Positions 35,563-43,886 of a stretch of 64,000 nucleotides of DNA are shown here, piece after piece. The stretch comes from Calothrix sp. PCC 7716 (lineage in GTDB: Bacteria > Cyanobacteriota > Cyanobacteriia > Cyanobacteriales > Nostocaceae). Within the stretch, counting starts at the first letter, position 1. Each line of letters begins with the position of its first letter. A model generated the notes under the pieces. That model searched no databases and was not told where the DNA came from. It worked only from the letters and a program-made list of their open reading frames with translations. The translations under genes were made by a program, and so were the position numbers. Location of the stretch: NCBI RefSeq assembly GCF_019977735.1, contig NZ_AP025018.1:8188580-8252579 (forward strand), written 5' to 3'.

Positions 35563-37122
35563 TTATGTACCCAACATCCTTATTTGTTGCATTTGGTAAC
35601 GAACAATGACGGGATGAGTAAGACGATTGATTTCTGTGTTGCCAAACTCAATATCTTTAGGTAACTCGAATATATTTTGTAATAAGGGGGTGGTGAGATA
35701 TCTAGTTGGAATTTCAAGTTTTAGTTTTGTTGTATCTATATTATTTCGTGATGCGAGAACAAAACCCCAAGGACCAAATGAGGGTACATCAGCAACATAG
35801 GGATGTACGGTAAGTCCTGTATGAGCGATTGTCGCAGTTATACAGCTTATAACTTTTGGTGTAAAGAATGAGCTTGATGCTTGGGTGACAAGAACACCAT
35901 TTTCTGCAAGGCGCCCTATTAACCGTCGATAAAATCCATCTGAATAAAGTTTAGCTAAACTATCATGGTCTGGGTCAGGAAAATCGGCGATAATGACATC
36001 GAATATGTCGGGTAATTTAGGCGCCTGTACAAATGCATCGGCGTTGATGACTTGAACGCGCGGGTCTTTGAGTGAGTTAGCGTTTACTTTAGCTAGTTGC
36101 GGATAACGAGTAGCTAATTTGACGATTGTTGGGTCAAGTTCAATTAGAACAACACGCTCTACACCTTGCCATTTTAACACTTCTCGCACTGCCATTCCAT
36201 CACCGGCGCCTAATACGAGTACTTTTTTACGCTCTGGAACAGCGCTCATAGCTGGGTGAACTAATGCTTCATGATAGCGGTACTCATCGACAGTAGAAAA
36301 CTGTAAGTCACCGTCGAGAAATAAGCGCAGGTCTTTACCTTGACGTGTTAAAACAATACGTTGGTAAGTTGATTGAACTCGCTTAATGATTGGTGCATTA
36401 TATAAATTGTTTTCGAGCTTGTTGCCTAACGGGATAGATGCTGGCGCCGATATAAGTAAGACTATACCTAATATCAATCCTGCATATCCCCAACGACGCA
36501 TCGATGGAAAACACTGTCCAATAGCAAATACCATTAAAGCAGGAAAGGCGCCTAACACAAACGCAGTCGGAAACATGGTCAGAAAGGGTAATAAAAGTAG
36601 GGGGAATGATAGCGACCCCAACAAACCACCCAAATAATCAAGTGCCAATACTCCAGATATAGCATCGCGCACACCATCAACTATTTCAAGCAAGCGTGCG
36701 AGAATCGGCACTTCTAACCCTGCTAAAATTCCCAGTAATATAGTGACGACGAATAAAGCTTGCCAAATAACAGCGCTATCGGCAACGAACAGCGCGAATA
36801 ATGCCATTGGTAACAAGGCAGTTAAAGGTGCTATGAGTAGTTCAATTTTGATAAAGGCAGTTAGCATTTCACGCTGTAACGCGCGTCCTTGTTCTTTGGG
36901 TGCGATAAATCTGCTCAAGTATGAACCGATACCCATTGCTGCTAAAAATCCACCTATGGCGATACCATATGCTAATGCTTGGTTGCCCATTAGATAGCTT
37001 GCTAGGTTGCCTAGTAATAGTTCAACGGCTAATCCTGTGCCAGATGATACTGCGGCTGCTAATAATAATGTTCTTCGCTGTACTTTGTTTATGAAAATAC
37101 TTTCTTCTGTTTCGGCGCCCAT
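35563..37122 (-). CDS. Membrane spermidine-synthase-like aminopropyltransferase
   Basis: About 519 residues from the ATG at 37122. The first 220 residues hold some six or seven membrane helices (LLLAAAVSSGTGLAVELLLG and onward). The remainder is a spermidine synthase-like Rossmann domain: EYRYHEALVHPAMSAVPERK, the SAM-site VLVLGAGDGMAVREVLKW and the DVIIADFPDP catalytic-loop region. Enzymes of this layout are annotated as polyamine aminopropyltransferases, but the substrate of the membrane-fused group is not established. Gene order is 335-aa protein, small secreted protein, this gene, DUF4178. Confidence 0.9.
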   Translation of the reverse strand: MGAETEESIFINKVQRRTLLLAAAVSSGTGLAVELLLGNLASYLMGNQALAYGIAIGGFLAAMGIGSYLSRFIAPKEQGRALQREMLTAFIKIELLIAPLTALLPMALFALFVADSAVIWQALFVVTILLGILAGLEVPILARLLEIVDGVRDAISGVLALDYLGGLLGSLSFPLLLLPFLTMFPTAFVLGAFPALMVFAIGQCFPSMRRWGYAGLILGIVLLISAPASIPLGNKLENNLYNAPIIKRVQSTYQRIVLTRQGKDLRLFLDGDLQFSTVDEYRYHEALVHPAMSAVPERKKVLVLGAGDGMAVREVLKWQGVERVVLIELDPTIVKLATRYPQLAKVNANSLKDPRVQVINADAFVQAPKLPDIFDVIIADFPDPDHDSLAKLYSDGFYRRLIGRLAENGVLVTQASSSFFTPKVISCITATIAHTGLTVHPYVADVPSFGPWGFVLASRNNIDTTKLKLEIPTRYLTTPLLQNIFELPKDIEFGNTEINRLTHPVIVRYQMQQIRMLGT

Positions 37123-37147
37123 ATGTTTGTAATAATCCAATATCTTG

Positions 37148-37204
37148 TAAGGGCGGGTTTAGAGGTATCTTACAAGAAAATTTGCAATTTTGGGTTAACC
37201 CCCC
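37148..37204. repeat. GGGCGGGTTTA...GTTAACCC repeat copy
   Basis: GGGCGGGTTTAGAGGTATC and, 30 bases on, GGGTTAACCC followed by a run of C. It belongs to the family at 13376, 21907 and 42022. It sits inside the operon between the synthase-like gene and the small secreted gene. Confidence 0.7.
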
Positions 37205-37205
37205 C

Positions 37206-37442
37206 CTACTTGCCGCTTCCGGGTCCACCACCTTGGAAATTTTCGTAACTGGTGCGTTCTGTGGATGTAAAAATCCATACACCTTGGGAATTATATCGCC
37301 CTGATGGATTTGTGCCTTCGCGCGGTGAATAATTTGATTGCTGTTCTTGACGGAGAACTAGCGCACTAGAGTCGGTGACGCTGGCATAAATTGTTGAAGC
37401 AGCAATTAATACAGTTCCGGCAGATAAAATTTTGGTAATCAT
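37206..37442 (-). CDS. Small secreted or lumenal protein
   Basis: 78 residues. A short signal-like N terminus (MITKILSAGTVLIAASTIYA) is followed by a polar Ser/Tyr/Asn-rich part and a Gly-rich end (FQGGGPGSGK). It starts 3 bases after the stop of the 335-aa gene and precedes the synthase-like gene, so it belongs to that operon. No family recognised. Confidence 0.65.
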   Translation of the reverse strand: MITKILSAGTVLIAASTIYASVTDSSALVLRQEQQSNYSPREGTNPSGRYNSQGVWIFTSTERTSYENFQGGGPGSGK

Positions 37443-37445
37443 AAT

Positions 37446-38453
37446 TTAATTATTTACAGCTACGTCCTTATTGTTTTCCAAATAAATTACATTAGTAGGT
37501 AGAAGAGTTCGGGCGCCATCGCGAACTATTAGTTTTGTTCGGTCTATAGGTGCATCAGGATAAACTTCTACGTGAAAACCGTAAGAGTTGCGTTCAGGTA
37601 TTACAAAGAATTTGTCTAGTTTAGCAACAGCTTTTATAAACTGCCCATCTTTTGTTTTACGCTCAACATTAACATCAGTTGAGTCGCAGTATATTTGTTC
37701 GCCATAGCCATCATTAATAACTAGCCTAACTTCTACTTGTCGAGGCGCCGTTTCGTCAGCTTCGACTTCAACGCGAACACGCACCAAACGTTTTTCTCCT
37801 CCCAATATTCCACGTCCAGTAGGGTCACTATCCTGAATTTTTTCAAAAATCGCACGCTTGCCACTTTTACGGGCAGCATACATCGTTGCCAACGCTAAAG
37901 GACAAGAAAAAATCATTCCTAACCATAAATATCCAGTATCTATTATCCCGTCACTGACAGTAACTTGAAACGATACAGGTTGATTTAAATCTTTTCCTTC
38001 TGTAGTTCCATAATCAAGCAGTGCCAGCGCAACAGTCAATGTCTCATCTTGCTTGGCACGTACATCTAGCCCACCAAGAGTATCTTGTTCAGCCCAACTT
38101 CCATACTCTCCCTCTTCATACCAAGTACCAGTTTCACTCCATCCTTCCTTAGTACCTGATGCAATTATTTTACCAGCTTTATCAAGCAATTGTATTTCAA
38201 ACGCTACCCACTCATTTGCGTTTATTCGCGCTTCTGCATCAACACGCAAGGCGCCGAGCATATGTGGTTTTAATTCTATAGGTTTAAGTTTTGCAGGCTC
38301 ATCATCAACCGTTACTGTTTCATTTAACAGCGTTCGCTGCCACATTGGTGACAGAATTAACGTTACAAAAATTAATATGAAACTAGTGAAGGCGCCCCAA
38401 GCCCACCAATCAATAAATTGGCTTGTTCGCTTCGTTGTTGTAGTCACTTGCAT
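37446..38453 (-). CDS. Hypothetical two-helix membrane protein
   Basis: 335 residues. Two membrane helices (WWAWGAFTSFILIFVTLILS, about 16-35, and GYLWLGMIFSCPLALATMYA, about 174-193) enclose an extracytoplasmic domain with VAFEIQLLDKAGKIIASGTK and a WSETGTWYEEGEYGSWAEQD stretch. The C-terminal cytoplasmic part is beta-rich (RLVRVRVEVEADET). First gene of the operon with the small secreted protein, the synthase-like protein and DUF4178. Function unknown. Confidence 0.75.
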   Translation of the reverse strand: MQVTTTTKRTSQFIDWWAWGAFTSFILIFVTLILSPMWQRTLLNETVTVDDEPAKLKPIELKPHMLGALRVDAEARINANEWVAFEIQLLDKAGKIIASGTKEGWSETGTWYEEGEYGSWAEQDTLGGLDVRAKQDETLTVALALLDYGTTEGKDLNQPVSFQVTVSDGIIDTGYLWLGMIFSCPLALATMYAARKSGKRAIFEKIQDSDPTGRGILGGEKRLVRVRVEVEADETAPRQVEVRLVINDGYGEQIYCDSTDVNVERKTKDGQFIKAVAKLDKFFVIPERNSYGFHVEVYPDAPIDRTKLIVRDGARTLLPTNVIYLENNKDVAVNN

Positions 38454-38825
38454 TGTAATTGTATAAATTAAAAAAGCGTGTTAATTACTCCATATTAGCC
38501 CTCGATTTTTCAAAATGGCAAAAACTTGCAACGGATTATGAACGGATGTAACGGATAGTTAACTCATTTTTGAAAGAGGCACCGTAAAAATCTTATACGT
38601 ATAATACAAACATGCAAAATCTGGACTTCATGTCATGAGTCGGGAACGAAGGGCGCAGTTTACCCGAAGAAAGCGCGCATCTTCAATATGACTTCTGTCA
38701 TGAGTTGCGAGCGTAAAGCGGAGCTTTTCCGATTATGACTAATCATTGGTATCTTTGGGTTATGAGTCAAGTATAATATTATCAATGATAAAATATATGT
38801 TCTGAATACTAAGTAAACAGATAAA
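38454..38825. repeat. Gene-free stretch with repeats
   Basis: An AACGGATG repeat copy lies at 38529-38558. From about 38626 and 38688 two diverged direct copies of a roughly 62-bp unit begin GACTTC, then TGTCATGAGT, GAGCG/GAACG and GCGCAG/GCGGAG. No gene seen. The DUF433 gene follows. Confidence 0.55.
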
Positions 38826-39152
38826 ATGACTTTTACAGAATTAAAATATCAATTACTCTCGTTATCGCCAGCAGAAAAAGCTGAGGTGATTCAATTATTA
38901 TCGCAAAGTCTAGCTAACACTTGGCAAGGAATAAACAAAACTCCTGGTGTCATGGGTGGTGATGCTTGTATTAGACAAACTCGTATTCCCGTTTGGTTAC
39001 TAGTAAGTTATCAACGCTCAGGTCTAAGTGAAGCCAAAATTTTAGATAATTATCCAAGTTTATCAGCTGTTGACTTAGCAAATGCTTGGTCTTATGCCCA
39101 AGTATACGCAAACGAGATTGAAGCAGCAATTACAAAGCATAACGAAGCATAA
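38826..39152 (+). CDS. DUF433 antitoxin-like protein
   Basis: 108 residues: an N-terminal helical segment (LKYQLLSLSPAEKAEVIQLL) and a DUF433 winged-helix domain (GVMGGDACIRQTRIPVWLLV, then LSEAKILDNYPSLSAVDLAN). DUF433 proteins are commonly paired with DUF5615 PIN-like proteins as putative toxin-antitoxin modules. The partner gene starts 4 bases downstream. Confidence 0.9.
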   Translation: MTFTELKYQLLSLSPAEKAEVIQLLSQSLANTWQGINKTPGVMGGDACIRQTRIPVWLLVSYQRSGLSEAKILDNYPSLSAVDLANAWSYAQVYANEIEAAITKHNEA

Positions 39153-39156
39153 ATTA

Positions 39157-39489
39157 ATGGCACGTTTATACGCAGACGAGCAGTTTCCACGTGAAACAGT
39201 CCTTGTGCTTCGGACTTTCGGACACGATGTTCTAACAGTTCAAGAAGCAGGTAAGGCTAACCAAGGAATTCCCGACGATGAAGTTCTGGCATTTGCAACA
39301 AGTATTGAGCGCACGGTCGTAACACTTAACAGGTATGATTTTATTAAACTGCATACGAAACAACCAGATCACGCTGGTATTATTGTTTGTACAGAAAATC
39401 AGGATTTTGCGATGTTAGCGACACGAATTAATGAAGCAATTTCTTGTTTTGAAGCATTAACAAGACAACTCATTCGAGTGTATAAATAG
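39157..39489 (+). CDS. DUF5615 PIN-like toxin candidate
   Basis: 110 residues from the ATG at 39157. The PIN-like opening LYADEQFPRETVLVLRTFGH and the acidic positions in PDDEVLAFATSIERTVVTLN and RYDFIKLH match DUF5615 (PF18480-like) proteins, inferred to be RNases from their PIN-like fold. Directly behind DUF433 and in the same orientation. Activity unproven. Confidence 0.9.
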   Translation: MARLYADEQFPRETVLVLRTFGHDVLTVQEAGKANQGIPDDEVLAFATSIERTVVTLNRYDFIKLHTKQPDHAGIIVCTENQDFAMLATRINEAISCFEALTRQLIRVYK

Positions 39490-39541
39490 CTACAAGGCAT
39501 TTTCTAACTCCGTAGATTATCCCACGTTTAACTAGGCATAA

Positions 39542-39853
39542 TTAGAAGTTTATATATAATGAAATAAAAATATACAATTGCGTATTTGATATATAAGTAC
39601 TATTGCGTCTTATTATTTTAGAAGTTGAGCGATACCGATTACTTTGTTTAAATCTTTGTAGTTGTTGTAACTCTTCTTGGGGGTACATAGGTACTTTGCC
39701 CATACAGTAAATATTGGCTTTATCAATAGCTACTTTGACTGAGCCTTTTTGAACACAAGGAATGACCTTGCCGTTTTCGGCTATATGGTCAACAAGTTCA
39801 GCACCTAGTTTTTCTGACGGTGTATAGTTTTCAGGGCTAATTTTAACCTCCAA
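39542..39853 (-). CDS. Hypothetical protein
   Basis: 103 residues. The first half looks like folded protein (PSEKLGAELVDHIAENGKVI, VQKGSVKVAIDKANIYCMGK), while the C-terminal 35 residues are low-complexity (YISNTQLYIFISLYINF) and probably arise from reading into AT-rich DNA. It may be a truncated gene. No family recognised. Confidence 0.5.
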   Translation of the reverse strand: MEVKISPENYTPSEKLGAELVDHIAENGKVIPCVQKGSVKVAIDKANIYCMGKVPMYPQEELQQLQRFKQSNRYRSTSKIIRRNSTYISNTQLYIFISLYINF

Positions 39854-40025
39854 ATGAGATGTTGTCTTTACTTTTGATCAATTCTATCAAAAGATTTGTC
39901 ATTACAATACTAACGTTCTCAATAGTCATGCTGTGATAGTACACTCAACTTAAGCATATGTAGCAATGGATATTAACCAATCACGTAATTCAGGTCGGCG
40001 CCGTAGACCTGCAATTAGTAGGTAA

Positions 40026-40050
40026 GTAAGGTGGGCAGTGCCCACCTTAC
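40026..40050. repeat. GTAAGGTGGGCA palindrome behind rsr
   Basis: A 25-base palindrome (12-bp arms GTAAGGTGGGCA / TGCCCACCTTAC, one central base) lies 12 bases past the rsr stop and can serve as its terminator hairpin. Diverged half copies appear at 29341 and 53223. Confidence 0.8.
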
Positions 40051-40062
40051 ATTATCAATACA

Positions 40063-41670
40063 TCATAAATCTGTTGCTAGCATTTGGATAAAGCGTGGTG
40101 CGCTGGGGTCAAAACCTGCTAAGTCCCAGGACATGGAGGATTGAGGGTCAACAAGTGAGATTTTATTCGGCGCCAATGTTACATATACAGCTTTGGCTTT
40201 TGGGTTAACTTTGTGGTGATATTCTGCAAGTGCTTGACTTGGATGTTTTCGTCCTGCCCAGCTTTCGCAGTCTGTCCAGAAACAAATTACGTCTGCTTTA
40301 AATCGGTTTTTAATCATCCAGTCGTAAGCTACTGATGCATCGGTACCACCAAAGTTTTGATTACTTGCTTTCTTTATTGCTGAACTAAAGGAGTCTTTGG
40401 CTGTAATATTTAAGTCAATGAATTGTGTTGAGAAACCACGGATGGCATAGTTTTTTTCAGCTTTTGCAGTTGCTAATGCCATTGTTGTCACAATTTCACA
40501 ACATGTTAATCCGATTGAACTGACTGTATAGCAACTCATCGAACCAGAAATATCTACTGCGTGCATAAATACTTTATTCGTTGGTTCGACAGTATCGAAA
40601 GAAAGTTCTAATGCGCGCTCTAAAATATCTACAATACGAGGAATAGGTTGCCAAGTTTTTTTGCTTTGCCCTAATCTTCCACCTGATTGATAAGTTTTTA
40701 GTGCTTTTAATACATCTATGGGATGGATACGTCCTCTACGAAGATGGCTACGACTGTTTAGTATAGATTCTGCACGGTCAAGGTTTTTTCTTGAGTCTGC
40801 ACGCAGTACACTTAATTCGGTTAAAGAACCTAGGTTTCGTAACATGGCGCCAATAGGCATATCATCAAATAATAATTGCCATGCTGTTTTATCCATTTTA
40901 CCTACAGGCGCCGCCATTTCATGAGTCAAGCGACCTTCGGAAATTGCTTTATGAGTTTCACTGGGGTTACGCTTCAACCATTCGTACCACCAAATTTGAG
41001 CTAAAGCACTAGATGGAATTTCTTCGGGTAAATCTTTCCATCCATTTAATACCCATTGGAATAGTTGATTATGTTCTTCGGTAGGTGGTTTGACGTGGAA
41101 TAAACGCAATGCATCACGGTGAGAGAAACCTTGTCTTTGTTGATATTTTAATAATTGGTATGCCAAGTCTTTAACATTTTCGTGCGCTAACCAGCGTTGA
41201 CCTGCTTCGCGAACAATTTTACCAAAGCCACGCACTGATTTTGTATAATTTAACCATTCGTAGAAATGACTGCCAGTACGTACAACTTGAGGAAAAATTT
41301 CTTGGAAAGCTTTTTTGGCGCCGTTTGTTTCTCCCATTGATAATAGCACCAAGGCAAAAATTGGTGCGCTGTTATTAATTGAGCGTCCGTCAGAAGCATA
41401 TATAATTTCTGAGGCTACACGTTCTGGATTTTCGGCGATGGCTTTAAATAATGTATCGACAAAATCATTGGTTAATTCGTGCTTGCCTGCGTAATAAGTA
41501 TTTTTTGATGTACCAATTAATAAACAGCGACGCAATACTTGCCACAAATCAGCTTTGAACATGTAACCACCAGAACGTCCTTGAATCATTTCAGCTTCGC
41601 GTCCGGGAATTGGTTGAGATTGTGGGGTATTCTTAGATTTCTTTTGATTTAGAAAAAATTTATATGTCAT
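40063..41670 (-). CDS. rsr: Ro60/Rsr TROVE-domain RNA-binding protein
   Basis: Bacterial orthologue of the Ro 60-kDa autoantigen: a ring-shaped HEAT-repeat TROVE domain (about 28-360) that binds Y RNAs and misfolded RNA, then a von Willebrand A domain with the MIDAS motif DISGSMS (about 372), the GGTDAS Thr and the FWTDCE Asp. Length 535 matches Deinococcus Rsr. Ribosome site AAGGAGATAAA precedes the ATG at 41670. Two tRNA-like Y RNA genes lie immediately upstream on the same strand. In other bacteria Rsr works with PNPase and Y RNA in RNA degradation and stress survival; the same is inferred here. Confidence 0.97.
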   Translation of the reverse strand: MTYKFFLNQKKSKNTPQSQPIPGREAEMIQGRSGGYMFKADLWQVLRRCLLIGTSKNTYYAGKHELTNDFVDTLFKAIAENPERVASEIIYASDGRSINNSAPIFALVLLSMGETNGAKKAFQEIFPQVVRTGSHFYEWLNYTKSVRGFGKIVREAGQRWLAHENVKDLAYQLLKYQQRQGFSHRDALRLFHVKPPTEEHNQLFQWVLNGWKDLPEEIPSSALAQIWWYEWLKRNPSETHKAISEGRLTHEMAAPVGKMDKTAWQLLFDDMPIGAMLRNLGSLTELSVLRADSRKNLDRAESILNSRSHLRRGRIHPIDVLKALKTYQSGGRLGQSKKTWQPIPRIVDILERALELSFDTVEPTNKVFMHAVDISGSMSCYTVSSIGLTCCEIVTTMALATAKAEKNYAIRGFSTQFIDLNITAKDSFSSAIKKASNQNFGGTDASVAYDWMIKNRFKADVICFWTDCESWAGRKHPSQALAEYHHKVNPKAKAVYVTLAPNKISLVDPQSSMSWDLAGFDPSAPRFIQMLATDL

Positions 41671-41709
41671 TTTATCTCCTTCATCCCGTTAGGGCAAATA
41701 TATATAAAT

Positions 41710-41831
41710 TGACAGGACGAGCTTTGCACTCGCATCTCCGGCGATTAAGGGGGGATTCGTGAGTAAGCGATAACCCTCAATCTTCGTCCCTTTTGGGTAA
41801 AATTGGCGCTTTACTGTTAAGCTACCTGCCA
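41710..41831 (-). ncRNA. YrlA-type Y RNA, copy 1 (proximal to rsr)
   Basis: On the minus strand the ends fold like tRNA: acceptor TGGCAGG (5' end, 41831) pairs with CCTGTCA (3' end, 41710); D-arm GCTT-AACAGTA-AAGC; T-arm GCGAG-TGCAAAG-CTCGT. Instead of an anticodon arm there is an insert of about 55 bases holding GGGACGAAGATTGAGGGTTA then TCG. The block TGAGGGTTATCG is identical in copy 2. Known: YrlA RNAs combine a tRNA-like end with a Ro-binding stem and are encoded beside rsr. It ends 39 bases before the rsr ATG. Confidence 0.88.
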
Positions 41832-41842
41832 GTAAAAATTAA

Positions 41843-41968
41843 TGGTGGCGGAGCAAGATTTGAACTTGCAACCTCGCGAACCTAAATCGATAACCCTCAT
41901 TCAGTCGTCCTGTTAAGGCAAAAAGTCGAACAAGGATATTACGCGCTCTACCTTTGAGCTACCCGCCA
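41843..41968 (-). ncRNA. YrlA-type Y RNA, copy 2 (distal)
   Basis: Acceptor TGGCGGG (5' end, 41968) pairs with TCCGCCA; D-arm GCTC-AAAGGTA-GAGC; T-arm GCAAG-TTCAAAT-CTTGC, which is a canonical TpsiC arm; the 3' end reads CCA. The central insert contains GGACGACTGAATGAGGG then TTATCG and shares TGAGGGTTATCG with copy 1. No anticodon stem-loop of normal size can be drawn, so it is not a decoding tRNA. It is separated by only 11 bases from copy 1. Confidence 0.88.
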
Positions 41969-42021
41969 CATGATGTTTGGATTTTAGATTATGGTTGGGA
42001 GGGTGGGGCGAGGGGACGAGG

Positions 42022-42075
42022 GGGCGGGTTTACTGGATTTTGAGTTTTTTTGTAGGATATTGGTTAACCCGCCCT
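42022..42075. repeat. GGGCGGGTTTA...AACCCGCCC repeat copy
   Basis: Arms GGGCGGGTTTAC and GGTTAACCCGCCC flank 30 bases of spacer. It lies upstream of the Y RNA genes, where the promoter for the RNA-rsr unit is expected, within about 55-100 bases of the RNA 5' end. Confidence 0.75.
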
Positions 42076-42216
42076 TACAGATAGTGTGTGTTTGTGTCAT
42101 TGGGTTGTTTCCTTAAGCTGTGTTGTTTGTTATGTATATAAAGTAAGCTCTACACCTTCCCCTAGGCTACTTTGATTTTTAAGGCGTACAATTCATTCAC
42201 AGTAAATATTTCAGGC

Positions 42217-42257
42217 TTAGGGGAAACAGTTTCCTTCAGGGATTCCCCTAACTTTTA
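42217..42257 (+). terminator. Hairpin TTAGGGGAA/TTCCCCTAA
   Basis: A 9-bp perfect stem (42217-42225 with 42243-42251) followed by CTTTTAA. There is no gene upstream on the plus strand, so it would end a non-coding transcript from about 42080-42210 if one exists; otherwise it is a structural repeat. Confidence 0.5.
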
Positions 42258-42302
42258 ATACTGCTTTGCTGGGGGGACAAAATGATATAAAAAGAAAAAG
42301 AC

Positions 42303-42327
42303 AGGCAGGGATGCCTGTTCCACAAGA
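42303..42327. repeat. GGCAGGGATGCC repeat copy
   Basis: Reads GGCAGGGATGCCTGTTCCAC followed by AAGAG. Related copies: about 3945-3975 (inverted), 54883-54907 and 62345-62369. The core GGCAGGGATGCC is an imperfect palindrome. Confidence 0.75.
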
Positions 42328-42389
42328 GTTATATCAAGAGTTATATATTGTTAGATTACTTGATGCCAGGAGGCAAAATTACCCTGTTA

Positions 42390-42866
42390 TCAGCTACCTA
42401 AAAAATATTGCAGTTGAATTTGGATGTTTGTATTTGGTCCTGCGACTAAAACAGCAGATTCACCAAATTTTGGCGGGCCTGTACGGATTGTTGGGTTGTT
42501 GGAAAACCCAAAACCTTCTGTTGGAATGCCAATAAGATTTCGGTTGAGGGCGCCATCACCATTGGTATCATGAATTACAGCAATAGCATAGTTACCTGGT
42601 TTTAAGTTGGGAAAGGTAACTGTTTGAGGTGTTCCTCCTATTTTGGTACATTGGGCAGAAAGCGCACGCTTACCGTTATCAGGAAATCCTCTGCTAGTAG
42701 AAAACACGGTTAAACAAACTTGTCCTTTCTGGCTTTTTAATCCGTCAATACGAACGTTTAGTTTACCATTGAAGCTGGCGCCTGCTTGGTAAGATAATAG
42801 AACTAAATGTGCAATAGCGCTTAAAACTAGAATAACTCCACTAAACTTTAACTTCATTTTTTTCAC
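42390..42866 (-). CDS. DUF2141 secreted protein
   Basis: 158 residues with a signal peptide (LKFSGVILVLSAIAHLVLLS, about 5-24) and a DUF2141 beta-sandwich domain: QVCLTVFSTSRGFPD, FPNLKPGNYAIAVIHDTNGD (a Ca-binding-like loop) and GALNRNLIGIPTEGFGFSNN are the family landmarks. Members are periplasmic or surface proteins of unknown role. Standing alone on the minus strand. Confidence 0.92.
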   Translation of the reverse strand: MKKMKLKFSGVILVLSAIAHLVLLSYQAGASFNGKLNVRIDGLKSQKGQVCLTVFSTSRGFPDNGKRALSAQCTKIGGTPQTVTFPNLKPGNYAIAVIHDTNGDGALNRNLIGIPTEGFGFSNNPTIRTGPPKFGESAVLVAGPNTNIQIQLQYFLGS

Positions 42867-43431
42867 CTATTACAAATTAAAATAAATTATTCATAAATTA
42901 TCTACGAGAGTAGCTGGAAAGTCATGTATTATTCGATAACATAATCTAAATTGCTTGGTTTATAACATTACCAAACAGCACATAAAAACATGACTGGAGT
43001 CATATTTCATAGATATAACAGGTGAGTTATAGTCGTAGAAAACTTCAAACATTATGTAGTATGGCATTCCCCTACCCACCCACTGAGCCGAAATTTTAGA
43101 TACTTAGAGTGGATTTTCTTTATCGTTCATTTTGGAAGCTGGCTTAGTAATGGAGTGTATGGCAGACTACCTTATTTATTAGGAATTTATAGTATTTTTG
43201 TGTTGTTTGGCTGTTTTTTCCCAAGTACACGTCCTTATTGGCAACGGTTTGGATATATTTATAAAATTACCACAATTGTCATGCTGAACGTAGTGAAGCA
43301 TTTAATAAAAAAGAATATTTATAAAATTACCACAATTGTCATGCTGAACGTAGTGAAGCATCTAATAAAATTAGAAAGTTTTAAGTTTACTAATTAGCTT
43401 AACATAATTATAATCATGCGGTCTTAATAAA
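42867..43431. repeat. Gene-free stretch with a 60-bp direct repeat
   Basis: Positions 43258-43317 and 43318-43377 are two nearly identical 60-bp units (ATAAAATTACCACAATTGTC...), each with the hairpin ATGCT-GA-AC-GTA-GT-GA-AGCAT of the arrays near 9 kb. The apparent frames here (...MLNVVKHL...) are translations of the repeat. The rest, 42867-43257, shows nothing recognisable. Confidence 0.8.
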
Positions 43432-43653
43432 TCAACTCTGGGTAAGACCTAGAACAAAAACAAATGAATCCGCAAGTAAAGACTTCGCAACATCAGCGTC
43501 AATGCTTAATCTTTGTAAACAACTAAGCTGACCAAGCATATCAAGCATACTATATTCTTTAATCCAAAATCCTTGCTCACTAACAAAACTTTGAACCTGA
43601 GCAAAATGATTAAAAGTATTCTCTGCCACAGATGTTCCAGATGTTCCCGTCAT
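43432..43653 (-). CDS. Hypothetical small protein
   Basis: 73 residues. After MTGTSGTSVAENTF the sequence is helical (VQSFVSEQGFWIKEYSMLDM, LSCLQRLSIDADVAKSLLAD). It starts 5 bases behind the 48-aa protein at 43659-43805 on the same strand, so the two may be a pair. No family recognised; a toxin-antitoxin-like pair is possible but unsupported. Confidence 0.5.
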   Translation of the reverse strand: MTGTSGTSVAENTFNHFAQVQSFVSEQGFWIKEYSMLDMLGQLSCLQRLSIDADVAKSLLADSFVFVLGLTQS

Positions 43654-43658
43654 TCTAT

Positions 43659-43805
43659 TTACTTTTTGAGAAAACTTTTGCCATGCTGGGCTAATTCGCC
43701 ATCGACTAAAATTGTTACAATCACACGGGCAGAATATACTTGTGGTTCATCTGTTAGCCATTTAACTTGACCGTCTTCAAAAATAGCTTCGTAACTTTTC
43801 AGCAT
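43659..43805 (-). CDS. Small antitoxin-like protein
   Basis: 48 residues from the ATG at 43805 (MLKSYEAIFEDGQVKWLTDE, then VIVTILVDGE). The layout of a short beta-hairpin followed by a basic tail resembles small antitoxins of the AF2212/DUF104 kind that precede a toxin. The upstream frame to 43886 adds nothing convincing. Weak assignment. Confidence 0.5.
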   Translation of the reverse strand: MLKSYEAIFEDGQVKWLTDEPQVYSARVIVTILVDGELAQHGKSFLKK

Positions 43806-43886
43806 TGTTTTCTTGATGCTAGAAGCTTCGCTTGGAGAACAATACAAAACATACTGCGAAAAAACTTGGCGGTTTGTTCCATTCAT

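Noticed and set aside
37022-37282. 86-residue minus-strand protein
   Set aside because: It reads through the GGGCGGGTTTA repeat and overlaps two better-supported genes in other frames.
41710-41968. Two ordinary tRNA genes
   Set aside because: Acceptor, D and T arms are tRNA-like, but there is no 5-bp anticodon stem with a 7-base loop; both have a longer insert with a shared block and lie beside rsr, which fits YrlA RNAs.
41710-41968. tRNA with a group I intron
   Set aside because: The insert is about 50-60 bases, far too short for a group I intron, and removing it does not leave a sensible anticodon loop.
43155-43397. 80-residue protein
   Set aside because: Most of the frame translates a 60-bp direct repeat (MLNVVKHL occurs twice); no ribosome site or homologous feature.
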